Of a DNA stretch of 47,227 bases, positions 1 through 7,799 are shown one piece after another. The position numbers and the translations under genes were made by a program. Numbering within the stretch: position 1 is the stretch's first letter; every line of letters begins with the position of its first letter. Below the pieces are notes generated by a model. That model was given only the letters and a program-made list of their open reading frames with translations, searched no databases and was not told the DNA's origin. The stretch comes from JAVBLW01 sp031553215. Lineage in GTDB: Bacteria; Bacillota_I; Bacilli_A; Acholeplasmatales; Anaeroplasmataceae. Location of the stretch: NCBI GenBank assembly GCA_031553215.1, contig JAVBLW010000025.1:1-47227 (forward strand). Direction: 5' to 3'.

Positions 1-82
1 ATTTCCGAGCTATACTAGGTTTACTATTTCCTTCTTTAAACATATTAATAATTTTTAATTTGTCTTCTAAACTTAACTTCAT
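1..82 (-). CDS. IS3-like transposase OrfA, N-terminus only
   Basis: Twenty-seven codons are visible, starting at an ATG at 80-82: MKLSLEDKLKIINMFKEGNS and then KPSIARK. The charged start followed by a helix-turn-helix with EDKL and GNS..SIA is typical of the HTH_Tnp_1/IS3 OrfA class, which binds the element ends. The rest is outside the window. The gene is 55 bases inside the terminal repeat, the usual arrangement. Confidence 0.6.
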   Translation of the reverse strand, partial: MKLSLEDKLKIINMFKEGNSKPSIARK

Positions 83-136
83 AATAAAAACCCCTTAAGT
101 CTTTCCAATTTTACTTGGTCCAACTTATGGGGTTCA
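1..136 (-). mobile_element. Left end of an IS3-family-like insertion sequence (cut by window edge)
   Basis: Read on the minus strand, the element begins at 136 with TGAACCCCATAAGTTGGACC, a TG-starting terminal repeat like those of IS3/IS150-type elements. About 55 bases further in, an ORF opens that looks like an OrfA transposase. The other end lies outside the window, so neither the second repeat nor a target duplication can be checked. The element sits 16 bases beyond the atpC stop and points the same way as the atp operon. Family assignment rests on recognition of the end and the OrfA start. Confidence 0.65.
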
Positions 137-152
137 CATTAAAAAGGAGTTT

Positions 153-542
153 TTATAAATTACCAGCTTTCGCTTTTTTTAGATTATCGATAAGTTCCGA
201 TTCCTTTTGAGTAAAATCGGCACTTTCTTGACGATTTAGATTTAATCTATCTTTTCGAAGTTTTTCCAAATTTGTTTTAGCACTTTCAATGTCTTTACCA
301 ATATATGCCTCTTGAGCAATAACATTAATTACATTACTTTTATATTCTAATACACCATTAGAAATAGCAATATAAAATATATCCTCTTCTCTAACCATTT
401 TAACATAGCCAGTTTTTATTATGCTAACAACAGGAATATGATCTTTCATGATTGCAAATTCAGATTCTTGACTTTTTACTACAACATAATCCAATTCTTC
501 ATCATACAATTTTCCTTGGTGGGTAGAAACTATTAATTTCAT
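153..542 (-). CDS. atpC: F1Fo ATP synthase epsilon subunit
   Basis: Epsilon subunit of the F1 central stalk, 129 residues, normal length. It couples and brakes rotation of the catalytic head. Residues 1-85 form the beta-sandwich domain and residues 88-129 the helical hairpin, here rich in Lys/Arg/Glu. The ATG overlaps the atpD stop by one base (TAATG), so translation is coupled. It is the last gene of the atp operon. No intact terminator follows before the IS element. Confidence 0.95.
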   Translation of the reverse strand: MKLIVSTHQGKLYDEELDYVVVKSQESEFAIMKDHIPVVSIIKTGYVKMVREEDIFYIAISNGVLEYKSNVINVIAQEAYIGKDIESAKTNLEKLRKDRLNLNRQESADFTQKESELIDNLKKAKAGNL

Positions 543-1945
543 TATAAAACCGTTTTAGCCTTTTCTATTACATCATCAATAGTACCAACTAAACGGAAAG
601 CTTCTTCTGGAAGATCATCATGTAATCCTTCAAGAATTTCTTTAAATCCTCTAATTGTTTCTTTTACTGGAACAAATGATCCAGGGATACCTGTAAATTG
701 TCCACCAATGAACATATTTTGTGATAAGAATAATCGAATTCGTCTTGCACGTCTAACAACTAATTTATCTTTTTCTGCTAGTTCATCCATACCTAATATT
801 GCAATAATATCAAGTAATTCATTATATCTCTGAATTAATTGCTGAACTTGTCTTGCTACTTCATAATGTTCTTCACCAACAATTTGTGGAGATAATGCGC
901 GCGATGTTGATGCAAGTGGATCTACCGCAGGATAAATTCCTTCTTCTGTTAACTTACGAGATAGATTTGTAGTCGCATCCAAATGGGCAAATGTTGTTGC
1001 CGGTGCTGGGTCAGTATAATCATCTGCAGGAACATATACTGCTTGAATTGAAGTAATAGATCCATCTTTCGTTGATGTAATTCTTTCTTGAAGTTTACCC
1101 ATTTCAGTAGCCAATGTAGGTTGATATCCAACCGCTGAAGGCATACGCCCTAACAATGCAGACACTTCAGATCCAGCTTGAGTAAAGCGGAAAATATTAT
1201 CAATAAATAATAATACATCCTGATGTTCCTCATCACGGAAATATTCAGCCATTGTAAGACCACTTAATGCAACTCTCATACGTGCACCTGGTGGTTCATT
1301 CATTTGTCCAAAGACCATGGCAGTTTTGTTTATAACTCCAGATTCTTTCATTTCATTATAAAGGTCATTACCTTCTCTTGTTCTCTCTCCAACCCCAGCG
1401 AATACCGAAATACCACCGTGTTCTTGAGCAACGTTATGGATTAATTCTTGGATTAGTACCGTTTTACCAACTCCAGCTCCTCCAAATAGACCTATTTTAC
1501 CACCTTTAATATACGGTGCTAATAAGTCAATTACTTTAATTCCTGTTTCTAATATTTCAACACTACTAGATAATTCTTCTAGCTTAGGAGCATATCTATG
1601 GATTGAATCCCTTCTCGCATTTTCAACTTCTGGACCATTATCAATAGTTTCACCTAAAACATTGAAAATTCGTCCTAATGTTTCCTTTCCAACTGGAACA
1701 CTAATAGGACCACCAGTTGCGAAAACCTTCATTCCTCTTACTAATCCATCAGTTGAATCCATGGCAATACAGCGTACTACTTTATTACCAACGTGTAATG
1801 CAACTTCTAATGTCAATTTTATCTCAACTCCAGAATTTTCTTCTTTTGTTATATTAATAGTTAAAGCATCATTTATTTTAGGTAGTTCATTTTCAAAGAC
1901 AACATCAACTACTGGTCCTTGAACTTCAACAACTTTTCCGTACAC
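542..1945 (-). CDS. atpD: F1Fo ATP synthase beta subunit
   Basis: Catalytic beta subunit, 467 residues, full length. The Walker A loop GGAGVGKT is near residue 155, the catalytic GERTREGNDLY follows, and Walker B is LLFIDNIFRFTQAG. The start is GTG, overlapping the atpG stop by one base (TAGTG) with GGAGG 10 bases upstream. With alpha it forms the hexamer that makes ATP at the membrane. The sequence is conserved throughout and shows no defects. Confidence 0.98.
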   Translation of the reverse strand: MYGKVVEVQGPVVDVVFENELPKINDALTINITKEENSGVEIKLTLEVALHVGNKVVRCIAMDSTDGLVRGMKVFATGGPISVPVGKETLGRIFNVLGETIDNGPEVENARRDSIHRYAPKLEELSSSVEILETGIKVIDLLAPYIKGGKIGLFGGAGVGKTVLIQELIHNVAQEHGGISVFAGVGERTREGNDLYNEMKESGVINKTAMVFGQMNEPPGARMRVALSGLTMAEYFRDEEHQDVLLFIDNIFRFTQAGSEVSALLGRMPSAVGYQPTLATEMGKLQERITSTKDGSITSIQAVYVPADDYTDPAPATTFAHLDATTNLSRKLTEEGIYPAVDPLASTSRALSPQIVGEEHYEVARQVQQLIQRYNELLDIIAILGMDELAEKDKLVVRRARRIRLFLSQNMFIGGQFTGIPGSFVPVKETIRGFKEILEGLHDDLPEEAFRLVGTIDDVIEKAKTVL

Positions 1946-2820
1946 TATTTTTCGCCTCCAATCGCATTTGCACCGCCAATTATATCAATAAGTTCATTTG
2001 TTATAACTTCTTGGCGAGCACGATTATATATTAATTGCAATTTAGAAATAACTTCGTCAGCATTATCTGTAGCATTACGCATAGAATTCATTCTCGCGCA
2101 GTGTTCAGATGTCTTAGCATCTAATATTATTCCATATATCATATCTTGTATATACATAGGTAATAATAAATCTAGCGTATTTACTATTCCTGATTCATAT
2201 ATATATTCAACATTTGTTTCTTCACCTTCAACATTGGAAATTGGAAGAAGCGTTTTGCTAGTGATTTCTTGAGTTAAGCTATTAACATAGTGATTGTATA
2301 CAATAACTAACTTATCAATTTCACCGCTTAAATACATTTCAATTATCTTTTCAGTCAAAGGAACAATATCGATAAACATTACATCATCTCTAACATATAT
2401 TCCTTCTTCTTCAATTATAGAATAACCCCTTTGATTTAAGTAACTAAATCCTTTTTTACCAATTGCTGAACATATGAATTCATCATTTGATTTATGATTA
2501 TCTTCAATTTGTTTTTCTAAATATTTGAAAAGACCACTATTATATGCACCTGCTAGTCCTCTATCAGAAGAAACTATCAAATATGCAGTTTTTTTAACTT
2601 CTCTTTTTTGCATAAGTGGGTGAGAATAAATATCACCTGCTTTTCCTAATATAGATACAACCATATCAGAAATATTTTTCATGAAGTCTTTATAGTCTTT
2701 ATATGTCTTTTCAGCTCTTTTTACTTTTGATTGTGAAACCATATACATGGCTTTAGTAATTTGTGCGGTGCTCTTTGTAGAATCAATGCGCATTTTTACC
2801 TCACGTAGGGAATTTGCCAT
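1945..2820 (-). CDS. atpG: F1Fo ATP synthase gamma subunit
   Basis: Central rotor shaft of F1, 291 residues. The N-terminal coiled-coil helix contains the family pattern LREVKMRIDSTKSTAQITKA, and the C-terminal helix contains SEHCARMNSMRNATDNADE near residue 240, matching the conserved 'ERMxAMxxAxxNA' signature. It lies 12 bases downstream of atpA, in the usual Firmicute order. Confidence 0.97.
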   Translation of the reverse strand: MANSLREVKMRIDSTKSTAQITKAMYMVSQSKVKRAEKTYKDYKDFMKNISDMVVSILGKAGDIYSHPLMQKREVKKTAYLIVSSDRGLAGAYNSGLFKYLEKQIEDNHKSNDEFICSAIGKKGFSYLNQRGYSIIEEEGIYVRDDVMFIDIVPLTEKIIEMYLSGEIDKLVIVYNHYVNSLTQEITSKTLLPISNVEGEETNVEYIYESGIVNTLDLLLPMYIQDMIYGIILDAKTSEHCARMNSMRNATDNADEVISKLQLIYNRARQEVITNELIDIIGGANAIGGEK

Positions 2821-2832
2821 TAAAAGCCCTCC

Positions 2833-4341
2833 TTATGCAAAAATCTTTTTAGTTGAAATAATAAATTCATCTAATAATGCTGAATCAGGAAGCTTCTTAT
2901 TTTCTTTTATAAAAGAAGAAATTTCTTTACCTAAGTCATTAATTTCTAATTGACGATATAATTGATTTTCAAAATTTTGAATGTTTTCAAAATCGATTGA
3001 ATCTAAATGACCTTTTATCAATGCATATAAAATAACTGCTTCCTTGTCAAAAGAAATAGTTTGATGTAAATCTTGTTTTAATACTTCTACAGTTCTCATA
3101 CCTCTTTCAAGGCGTGCTTTTGTTGAAGCATCTAGATCAGAACCAAATTGAGAAAATGATTCTAATTCTCTATATGAAGCTAAATCAAGGCGTAATGTAC
3201 CAGATACACTCTTTATAGCCTTGGTTTGTGCAGCTCCACCAACACGGCTTACCGATAACCCTGCATTTATTGCAGGTCTAATTCCTTTATAAAAATAATC
3301 AGCTTGAAGGAATATTTGTCCATCTGTAATAGATATAATATTTGTTGGAATATACGCCGAAATATCTCCAGCTTGTGTTTCAACTATTGGTAGTGCAGTA
3401 ATACTACCACCACCTAATGAATCATTTAATTTTGCAGCTCTTTCAAGTAGTCTTGAATGAAGATAGAAAACATCCCCTGGATATGCTTCACGTCCTGGTG
3501 GTCTATGTAATAATAATGATAATTCTCTATATGCTACAGCATGTTTTGATAAATCATCATATACGATTAGAACATCTTTTCCTTGAAACATAAAGTGTTC
3601 TGCTAAAGTAACCCCTGCATATGGAGCTAAATATAATAACGGTCCTGGATTTGATGCAGAAGCATTTACGATAATTGAGTATTTCATAGCATCGTGTTCT
3701 TTTAAAACCTCATATATACTTGCTACAGTTGATTCTTTTTGTCCGATTGCTACATAAATACAAATTACATCCTGATCTTTTTGATTTAGAATTGTATCTA
3801 TGGCAATACTTGTCTTACCTGTTTGACGGTCTCCGATAATTAATTCACGTTGGCCTCTTCCAATAGGTACTAAAGCATCAAGTACTTTGATCCCTGTTTG
3901 AAGTGGTTCATTTACTGAACTACGATCCATTACACCTGTTGCTTTTACTTCAATCGGTCTTGTCTCTGTTGATTTTATTGAACCATTTCCATCAAGAGGT
4001 TGACCTAATGGATTTATAACTCTTCCAATAAAATTTTCTCCCACTGGTATTTCTAGGATTTTACCAGTACATTTTACCGTATCCCCTTCACTTACTAGTG
4101 AAGAATCCCCAAGTAATATTGCACCAACACAATCACTTTTTAAATTTTGAGCCATTCCATAAACTCCATTAGGAAATACTAATAGCTCACTTTGCATTGC
4201 TTTTTCTAAACCATGAACTAATGCTATTCCGTCTCCAACTTCAACAACTGTTCCAATTGTCTCGGTTTGTATTTTATCTTCATAAGCATTTATTTGTTGC
4301 TTAATTAAATTTGAGATTTCAGATAAGTTAATTTTGCTCAT
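2833..4341 (-). CDS. atpA: F1Fo ATP synthase alpha subunit
   Basis: Non-catalytic nucleotide-binding subunit of F1, 502 residues, full length. It has a beta-barrel N-domain, Walker A GDRQTGKTS near residue 170, the PGREAYPGDVFYLHSRLLER segment, and the arginine-finger region SVSRVGGAAQ. It sits between atpH and atpG with short spacers, as expected for one operon. Confidence 0.98.
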   Translation of the reverse strand: MSKINLSEISNLIKQQINAYEDKIQTETIGTVVEVGDGIALVHGLEKAMQSELLVFPNGVYGMAQNLKSDCVGAILLGDSSLVSEGDTVKCTGKILEIPVGENFIGRVINPLGQPLDGNGSIKSTETRPIEVKATGVMDRSSVNEPLQTGIKVLDALVPIGRGQRELIIGDRQTGKTSIAIDTILNQKDQDVICIYVAIGQKESTVASIYEVLKEHDAMKYSIIVNASASNPGPLLYLAPYAGVTLAEHFMFQGKDVLIVYDDLSKHAVAYRELSLLLHRPPGREAYPGDVFYLHSRLLERAAKLNDSLGGGSITALPIVETQAGDISAYIPTNIISITDGQIFLQADYFYKGIRPAINAGLSVSRVGGAAQTKAIKSVSGTLRLDLASYRELESFSQFGSDLDASTKARLERGMRTVEVLKQDLHQTISFDKEAVILYALIKGHLDSIDFENIQNFENQLYRQLEINDLGKEISSFIKENKKLPDSALLDEFIISTKKIFA

Positions 4342-4353
4342 ATTTATCCTTTC

Positions 4354-4866
4354 CTATAATACGAATGATTTTAATTGATCTAATTTATTTATTACTGACA
4401 AATCAATAACTTGACCATCATATATAACTTTAATACCACCAATTAATTCAGGATCTATTATATTTTTTATTTTTATTTTTTTTCCCTTGTACTTTGATTC
4501 CAATCTAGAAATCAAGCGTGACAATTGAACATCAGAAAGCAATACTGCACTACTAGCAATAACTTCCATAACATTTTTTTTCTCATTACATAACAAAATA
4601 AACTCATCATATATTTCTATTATGTTTTCAAAACGATTATTATCTATTAACACATTTAAAAAATTAAAAAATTTAATATTAAAATTTATAGCAATTTTTT
4701 TTATTATTTCTTTCTTTTCATTCTTTGAAATAGTTGGAAATGATAATAATTTAATAAGTGAATTATCTTGTTTCAATATATCTATTAAAACCTTATATTC
4801 CTCTTCTATAGTTGGATTAGTAATTGAAAAATCATAAAGAGCATTAGCATATTCTCTTGCTATCAT
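4354..4866 (-). CDS. atpH: F1Fo ATP synthase delta subunit
   Basis: Stator subunit linking F1 to subunit b, 170 residues. It has the OSCP/delta pattern: an N-terminal helical bundle starting IAREYANALYDFS, and a C-terminal sheet ending with a G-G-I-K-V-I segment (DPELIGGIKVIYDGQVIDLS). The ATG overlaps the atpF stop (ATGA), giving translational coupling. The sequence is divergent and AT-rich, but motifs and position make the call secure. Confidence 0.94.
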   Translation of the reverse strand: MIAREYANALYDFSITNPTIEEEYKVLIDILKQDNSLIKLLSFPTISKNEKKEIIKKIAINFNIKFFNFLNVLIDNNRFENIIEIYDEFILLCNEKKNVMEVIASSAVLLSDVQLSRLISRLESKYKGKKIKIKNIIDPELIGGIKVIYDGQVIDLSVINKLDQLKSFVL

Positions 4867-5426
4867 TTAGAGGCCCCCTCAATTATCTCATTTACTATAT
4901 CTAAATATTTATCTTGGTCAATTTCATTTCCAACAATCTTCTTTGCAGCTAAGAACGCTACATCTACAATCATCTTATGTATTTCGGCATTACTCTTTAA
5001 TATTTCTTGCTCTATATCCGATTCAACAGCTTCAAGACGTTTCTTGGCTTCTTCTTTGGCTTCTTTAATTATTTGATTACGACGTAAGTTAGCATCGTTT
5101 TCTGCTTTATCTATAATGTTTTTGACCTCAAATTGAGCAGCTTCTAATTTTTCTTCTAATTCTCTAGTTAATTTTCTAGATTTTAAATTATTTTCTTTTG
5201 CTTCATCAATTTCTTTATCCATAGCATTACGTCTTGTTTCTAACATATTTGTAATAGGTTTCCATAAATAAAAGCGAATAATTAAAAATAGTATAAGAGT
5301 CGCACCTAATTGAATAATAAAATCACGAATATTATCCCAAGAGAAACCATCTGTTCCCAGTGGACCTAAACATTTATTAACAAATTCAGAAATTTTTTCT
5401 AATGTTTCGTTCATTGATAATATCAT
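4863..5426 (-). CDS. atpF: F1Fo ATP synthase b subunit
   Basis: Peripheral stalk, 187 residues. One membrane helix lies at about 34-52 (LGATLILFLIIRFYLWKPI), followed by a long charged amphipathic helix from about 58 to 165 that forms the dimeric stator. The start ATG at 5426 has GGAAGGAG eight bases upstream. The stop is TGA, which shows that TGA is not read as Trp here. Confidence 0.94.
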   Translation of the reverse strand: MILSMNETLEKISEFVNKCLGPLGTDGFSWDNIRDFIIQLGATLILFLIIRFYLWKPITNMLETRRNAMDKEIDEAKENNLKSRKLTRELEEKLEAAQFEVKNIIDKAENDANLRRNQIIKEAKEEAKKRLEAVESDIEQEILKSNAEIHKMIVDVAFLAAKKIVGNEIDQDKYLDIVNEIIEGASK

Positions 5427-5462
5427 AATCGGTCTCCTTCCTTATTTTTGTACTTTTACTTA

Positions 5463-5747
5463 TTATTTTCCTAATAAAAGGAATGCAATGATTAATCCGT
5501 ATAATCCTGTAGTTTCGGCAATCGCACATCCGATTACCATTGTAACTGTAATTTTTCCTGATGCTTCTGGTTGACGACCAATAGCTTCAACTGCTTTAGC
5601 AGCAACCATACCTTCACCTATACCAGAACCGAATCCTGTAAATACGGCAATACCAGCACCTATATAAGCCATACCTGAAGCATAACTTGCATTATATTCT
5701 AAAATTGTTGTTAAAAAGCTCATAATTGTTGTTAAAATTGTATTCAT
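5463..5747 (-). CDS. atpE: F1Fo ATP synthase c subunit, two-carboxylate (probable Na+) type
   Basis: Rotor-ring proteolipid, 94 residues, two membrane helices joined by the RQPE loop (58-61). Helix 2 carries the ion-binding Glu78 in AETTG, followed by Thr79. Helix 1 has Glu45 in GIGEG, where the Na+ enzymes of Ilyobacter and Propionigenium have Gln32. Two facing carboxylates plus a hydroxyl residue match the Na+-binding rotor described for Fusobacterium nucleatum. Na+ coupling is therefore inferred; H+ coupling cannot be excluded from sequence alone. Confidence 0.95.
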   Translation of the reverse strand: MNTILTTIMSFLTTILEYNASYASGMAYIGAGIAVFTGFGSGIGEGMVAAKAVEAIGRQPEASGKITVTMVIGCAIAETTGLYGLIIAFLLLGK

Positions 5748-5768
5748 TGTTAAATTCTCCTTTAATTT

Positions 5769-6449
5769 TTATATATATATTTTTTCACTATCATCAATTT
5801 TCATTGATGTAAAAACTATGGACAGTATAACAAATACTGCCGTTTGAATAACCCCAAAGGCTATGTCAAATATTCCGTTAATAAATGGCATTATTGGGAT
5901 TGCCATATATCCTAGCAATCCAGTTATTATTAATGAAATTACTCCACCACTAATTATATTTCCAGTTAAACGAAGTGTTAACGATAGCGGTAACGTTACT
6001 TCGCCTATAATATTAATTGGTATCATAACTGGAGAAATTGCCTTTACCGGTCCTATAAATCCTTTTAAATATCCTATAATTCCATTTGATATGATTCCAG
6101 TAATTTGAACTATAAAAAATGTTATTATTGCCAATGCAGCATTTACCATTATATAACTTGTCGGACTGGACATAAAAAATACCGCAGATATATTTGAGAA
6201 GAATATAAAAATTGCTAACGCCAAGAAATATGGTGCATAAGTCTTCCATCTTCTTCCAATATTGACTTTAATAAAATTATTTATTATATCTACTATCATT
6301 ACAACAGGCATTAACCATAACGGTATTTTATTTGTAGGATTTATTTTCTTTACTTTCTTTCCTATTATAATTGCAACAATGCACAAGACAAGTGTAATTA
6401 TAATGGTTGATTTCACTTGTTCAGGAAGTGATCTAAGATATTTCATCAT
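5769..6449 (-). CDS. atpB: F1Fo ATP synthase a subunit
   Basis: Membrane stator subunit forming the two ion half-channels, 226 residues with five to six membrane helices. The essential Arg is in the LPLSLTLRLTGNIISGG segment, and the last helices (DIAFGVIQTAVFVILSIVFT) match the family C-terminus. An ATG at 6449 is chosen; a TTG codon directly before it and a second ATG directly after are alternatives. It overlaps the end of atpI by 17 bases. Confidence 0.95.
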   Translation of the reverse strand: MMKYLRSLPEQVKSTIIITLVLCIVAIIIGKKVKKINPTNKIPLWLMPVVMIVDIINNFIKVNIGRRWKTYAPYFLALAIFIFFSNISAVFFMSSPTSYIMVNAALAIITFFIVQITGIISNGIIGYLKGFIGPVKAISPVMIPINIIGEVTLPLSLTLRLTGNIISGGVISLIITGLLGYMAIPIMPFINGIFDIAFGVIQTAVFVILSIVFTSMKIDDSEKIYI

Positions 6450-6864
6450 CAACCTTCACCTTGCCTCTCTTTATTATCGTAACTATTATCAGTACTACTT
6501 TTAATGTAAGATATCCAATAATAGTCGGAACAATATTAAATTTTGGATTATTACTCTGTTGATTCAGTATTACCGCTACACATACTGCGGCAGCCACAGC
6601 TAATCTAAATATATAAGAAAGAATCGTTTTTCTTACTGGCTCACCAGATCCACTTGGCTTTGAAACTTCTCGTAAGAAACTCTTTCCACCTTTAAGCGTT
6701 AACCCAAACGTCATCAAACTAGTTGCTAATCCTAAAATATAACTCTTTGTCCAAATCCATTTTATTGCATCACTGCATACAAAATACATAACTAGAGCCG
6801 TAATTATACCTACTAACCATGTAATTGGTACAACAATTATACCTAGCTTGTGGATTTCATCCAT
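6433..6864 (-). CDS. atpI: AtpI-like ATP synthase assembly membrane protein
   Basis: About 143 residues with four predicted membrane helices, placed just before atpB as AtpI usually is. AtpI proteins assist c-ring assembly and Mg2+ supply. The sequence shows a GKSFLREVSK loop and hydrophobic pairs of helices; similarity to the ATP-synt_I family is architectural more than motif-based. Start ATG at 6864 has GGTGGTGAT upstream and lies inside the end of the preceding gene (8-base overlap). Confidence 0.75.
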   Translation of the reverse strand: MDEIHKLGIIVVPITWLVGIITALVMYFVCSDAIKWIWTKSYILGLATSLMTFGLTLKGGKSFLREVSKPSGSGEPVRKTILSYIFRLAVAAAVCVAVILNQQSNNPKFNIVPTIIGYLTLKVVLIIVTIIKRGKVKVDDEIS

Positions 6865-7069
6865 CAATATCACCACCAATATATATCATATATCTAATAA
6901 AAATTAGTACCCCTATCAATACGCCTACAATAGCAAGTACCCCTTTAAGTATTCCATCCTTATTTATTATATGCCCAATAAAATATCCTAATACACCTAA
7001 TAAAATTATACCAATTATTCCTTGGGTAAATAAAGCATATGCTTTTACAATCTTACTACTATTCCTCAT
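6857..7069 (-). CDS. AtpZ-like small membrane protein of the ATP synthase operon
   Basis: Seventy residues with two membrane helices. The GVLGYFIGHIINKDGILKG turn resembles the G-x-x-x-G-Y-x-x-G...D pattern of the AtpZ/ATPase_gene1 family, which sits at the head of many atp operons and works with AtpI. ATG at 7069 is chosen; it lies within the last codons of the small ORF upstream, so translation is probably coupled. A weak TTG start further upstream is possible. Confidence 0.7.
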   Translation of the reverse strand: MRNSSKIVKAYALFTQGIIGIILLGVLGYFIGHIINKDGILKGVLAIVGVLIGVLIFIRYMIYIGGDIDG

Positions 7070-7202
7070 AAAGATTACCAAAGATATTAAATATCCCTTT
7101 ATGGGAGTTAGGTACTACCTGTTTGACACTAAAAATTCTTTTATACGTTGTAATATGAACACTATAAAAAACAATTTCTTCTAAATTGGTTCCATAAGTC
7201 AT
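7059..7202 (-). CDS. Unrecognised 47-residue small protein between rpiB and atpZ
   Basis: An ATG at 7202 has a strong AAGGAG site nine bases upstream and opens a 47-codon frame beginning MTYGTNLEEIVFYSVH and ending FGNLYEE. It starts 17 bases after rpiB stops and its stop overlaps the start of the AtpZ-like gene by 11 bases, which is what a translated operon member looks like. There is no membrane segment and I recognise no family. It may be a leader that sets translation of atpZ/atpI or a true small protein. Confidence 0.5.
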   Translation of the reverse strand: MTYGTNLEEIVFYSVHITTYKRIFSVKQVVPNSHKGIFNIFGNLYEE

Positions 7203-7219
7203 AATTACACGCTCCTTAA

Positions 7220-7651
7220 CTAATCACAAATACTATTTATTCTTCTAATATGTCTTTCATCTTGAGAAAATGGAGTATTTAGCCATATTTTTACTATTTC
7301 TAAAGCTAACTCTTTAGATACATTTTTTTCTCCAAGAGCTAACACATTAGTGTTATTATGTTCTCTTGTTAATTTAGCACTATTTACATCTGTAACAAGC
7401 GCACATCTAATTCCATTAACTTTATTTGCTACTATACTCATACCAATACCTGTCGAACATACAACAATTCCTAAATCAGCTCTTTTTTCAGCTACATCTT
7501 TAGCAACTCTTTTACCATATATTGGATAATCACAGCTATCAAAACTATATGTTCCTTCATCTATTACTTCATATTTGTTTTCTTTTAGGTAGTCTATAAT
7601 AATATTTTTTAGATTTAAACCACCATGATCACAACCAATTGCAATTTTCAT
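7220..7651 (-). CDS. rpiB: Ribose-5-phosphate isomerase B
   Basis: RpiB/LacA/LacB family sugar-phosphate isomerase, 143 residues, cytoplasmic. It interconverts ribose 5-phosphate and ribulose 5-phosphate in the pentose phosphate pathway. Seen are IGCDHGG at the N-terminus, the active-site region GIVVCSTGIGMSI with its Cys, the NVLALGEK segment and the RHIRRI tail with the phosphate-binding Arg/His. RBS AGAGGTG precedes the ATG. It heads the transcription unit that continues into the atp genes. Because the neighbours are not galactose genes, RpiB is preferred over LacAB. Confidence 0.93.
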   Translation of the reverse strand: MKIAIGCDHGGLNLKNIIIDYLKENKYEVIDEGTYSFDSCDYPIYGKRVAKDVAEKRADLGIVVCSTGIGMSIVANKVNGIRCALVTDVNSAKLTREHNNTNVLALGEKNVSKELALEIVKIWLNTPFSQDERHIRRINSICD

Positions 7652-7676
7652 AAAGCACCTCTTCTATAACATGTTT

Positions 7677-7705
7677 ATTTTAACACTTATACACTTTTTT
7701 TACAA
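7677..7705 (-). promoter_or_regulatory. Sigma-A promoter of rpiB-atp operon
   Basis: Minus strand: -35 TTGTAA (7700-7705), 17-base spacer, -10 TAAAAT (7677-7682). The RBS and rpiB ATG follow. It is the only convincing promoter before the atp genes. Confidence 0.7.
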
Positions 7706-7740
7706 TATATTTAGGACTTTAATGAATAAACTTTCATCAA

Positions 7741-7752
7741 TAAAACGTTTTA
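7741..7752. promoter_or_regulatory. Perfect palindrome, LacI-type operator candidate
   Basis: TAAAACGTTTTA is a perfect 12-base palindrome with a central CG, the shape of LacI/CcpA-family operators. It lies 36 bases upstream of the rpiB -35 box and just beyond the terminator of the pectin operon. It lacks the outer TG..CA of a good cre. Confidence 0.35.
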
Positions 7753-7757
7753 CAAAA

Positions 7758-7797
7758 TAAAAAAAGACATATCAAAATATTGATTGTCTTTTTTTAT
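7758..7797. terminator. Bidirectional terminator after the pectin operon
   Basis: A-run, stem AAAAGACA with inner ATCAA/TTGAT pairing, and T-run on both strands. It lies three bases beyond the GH28 stop and ends the minus-strand pectin operon. Confidence 0.85.
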
Positions 7798-7799
7798 TT

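Noticed and set aside
1662..1922. Plus-strand ORF opposite atpD
   Set aside because: Shadow of the beta subunit; no ribosome site and antisense to a conserved gene. The same holds for the plus-strand ORFs across 1919-7184 and 34424-38746.
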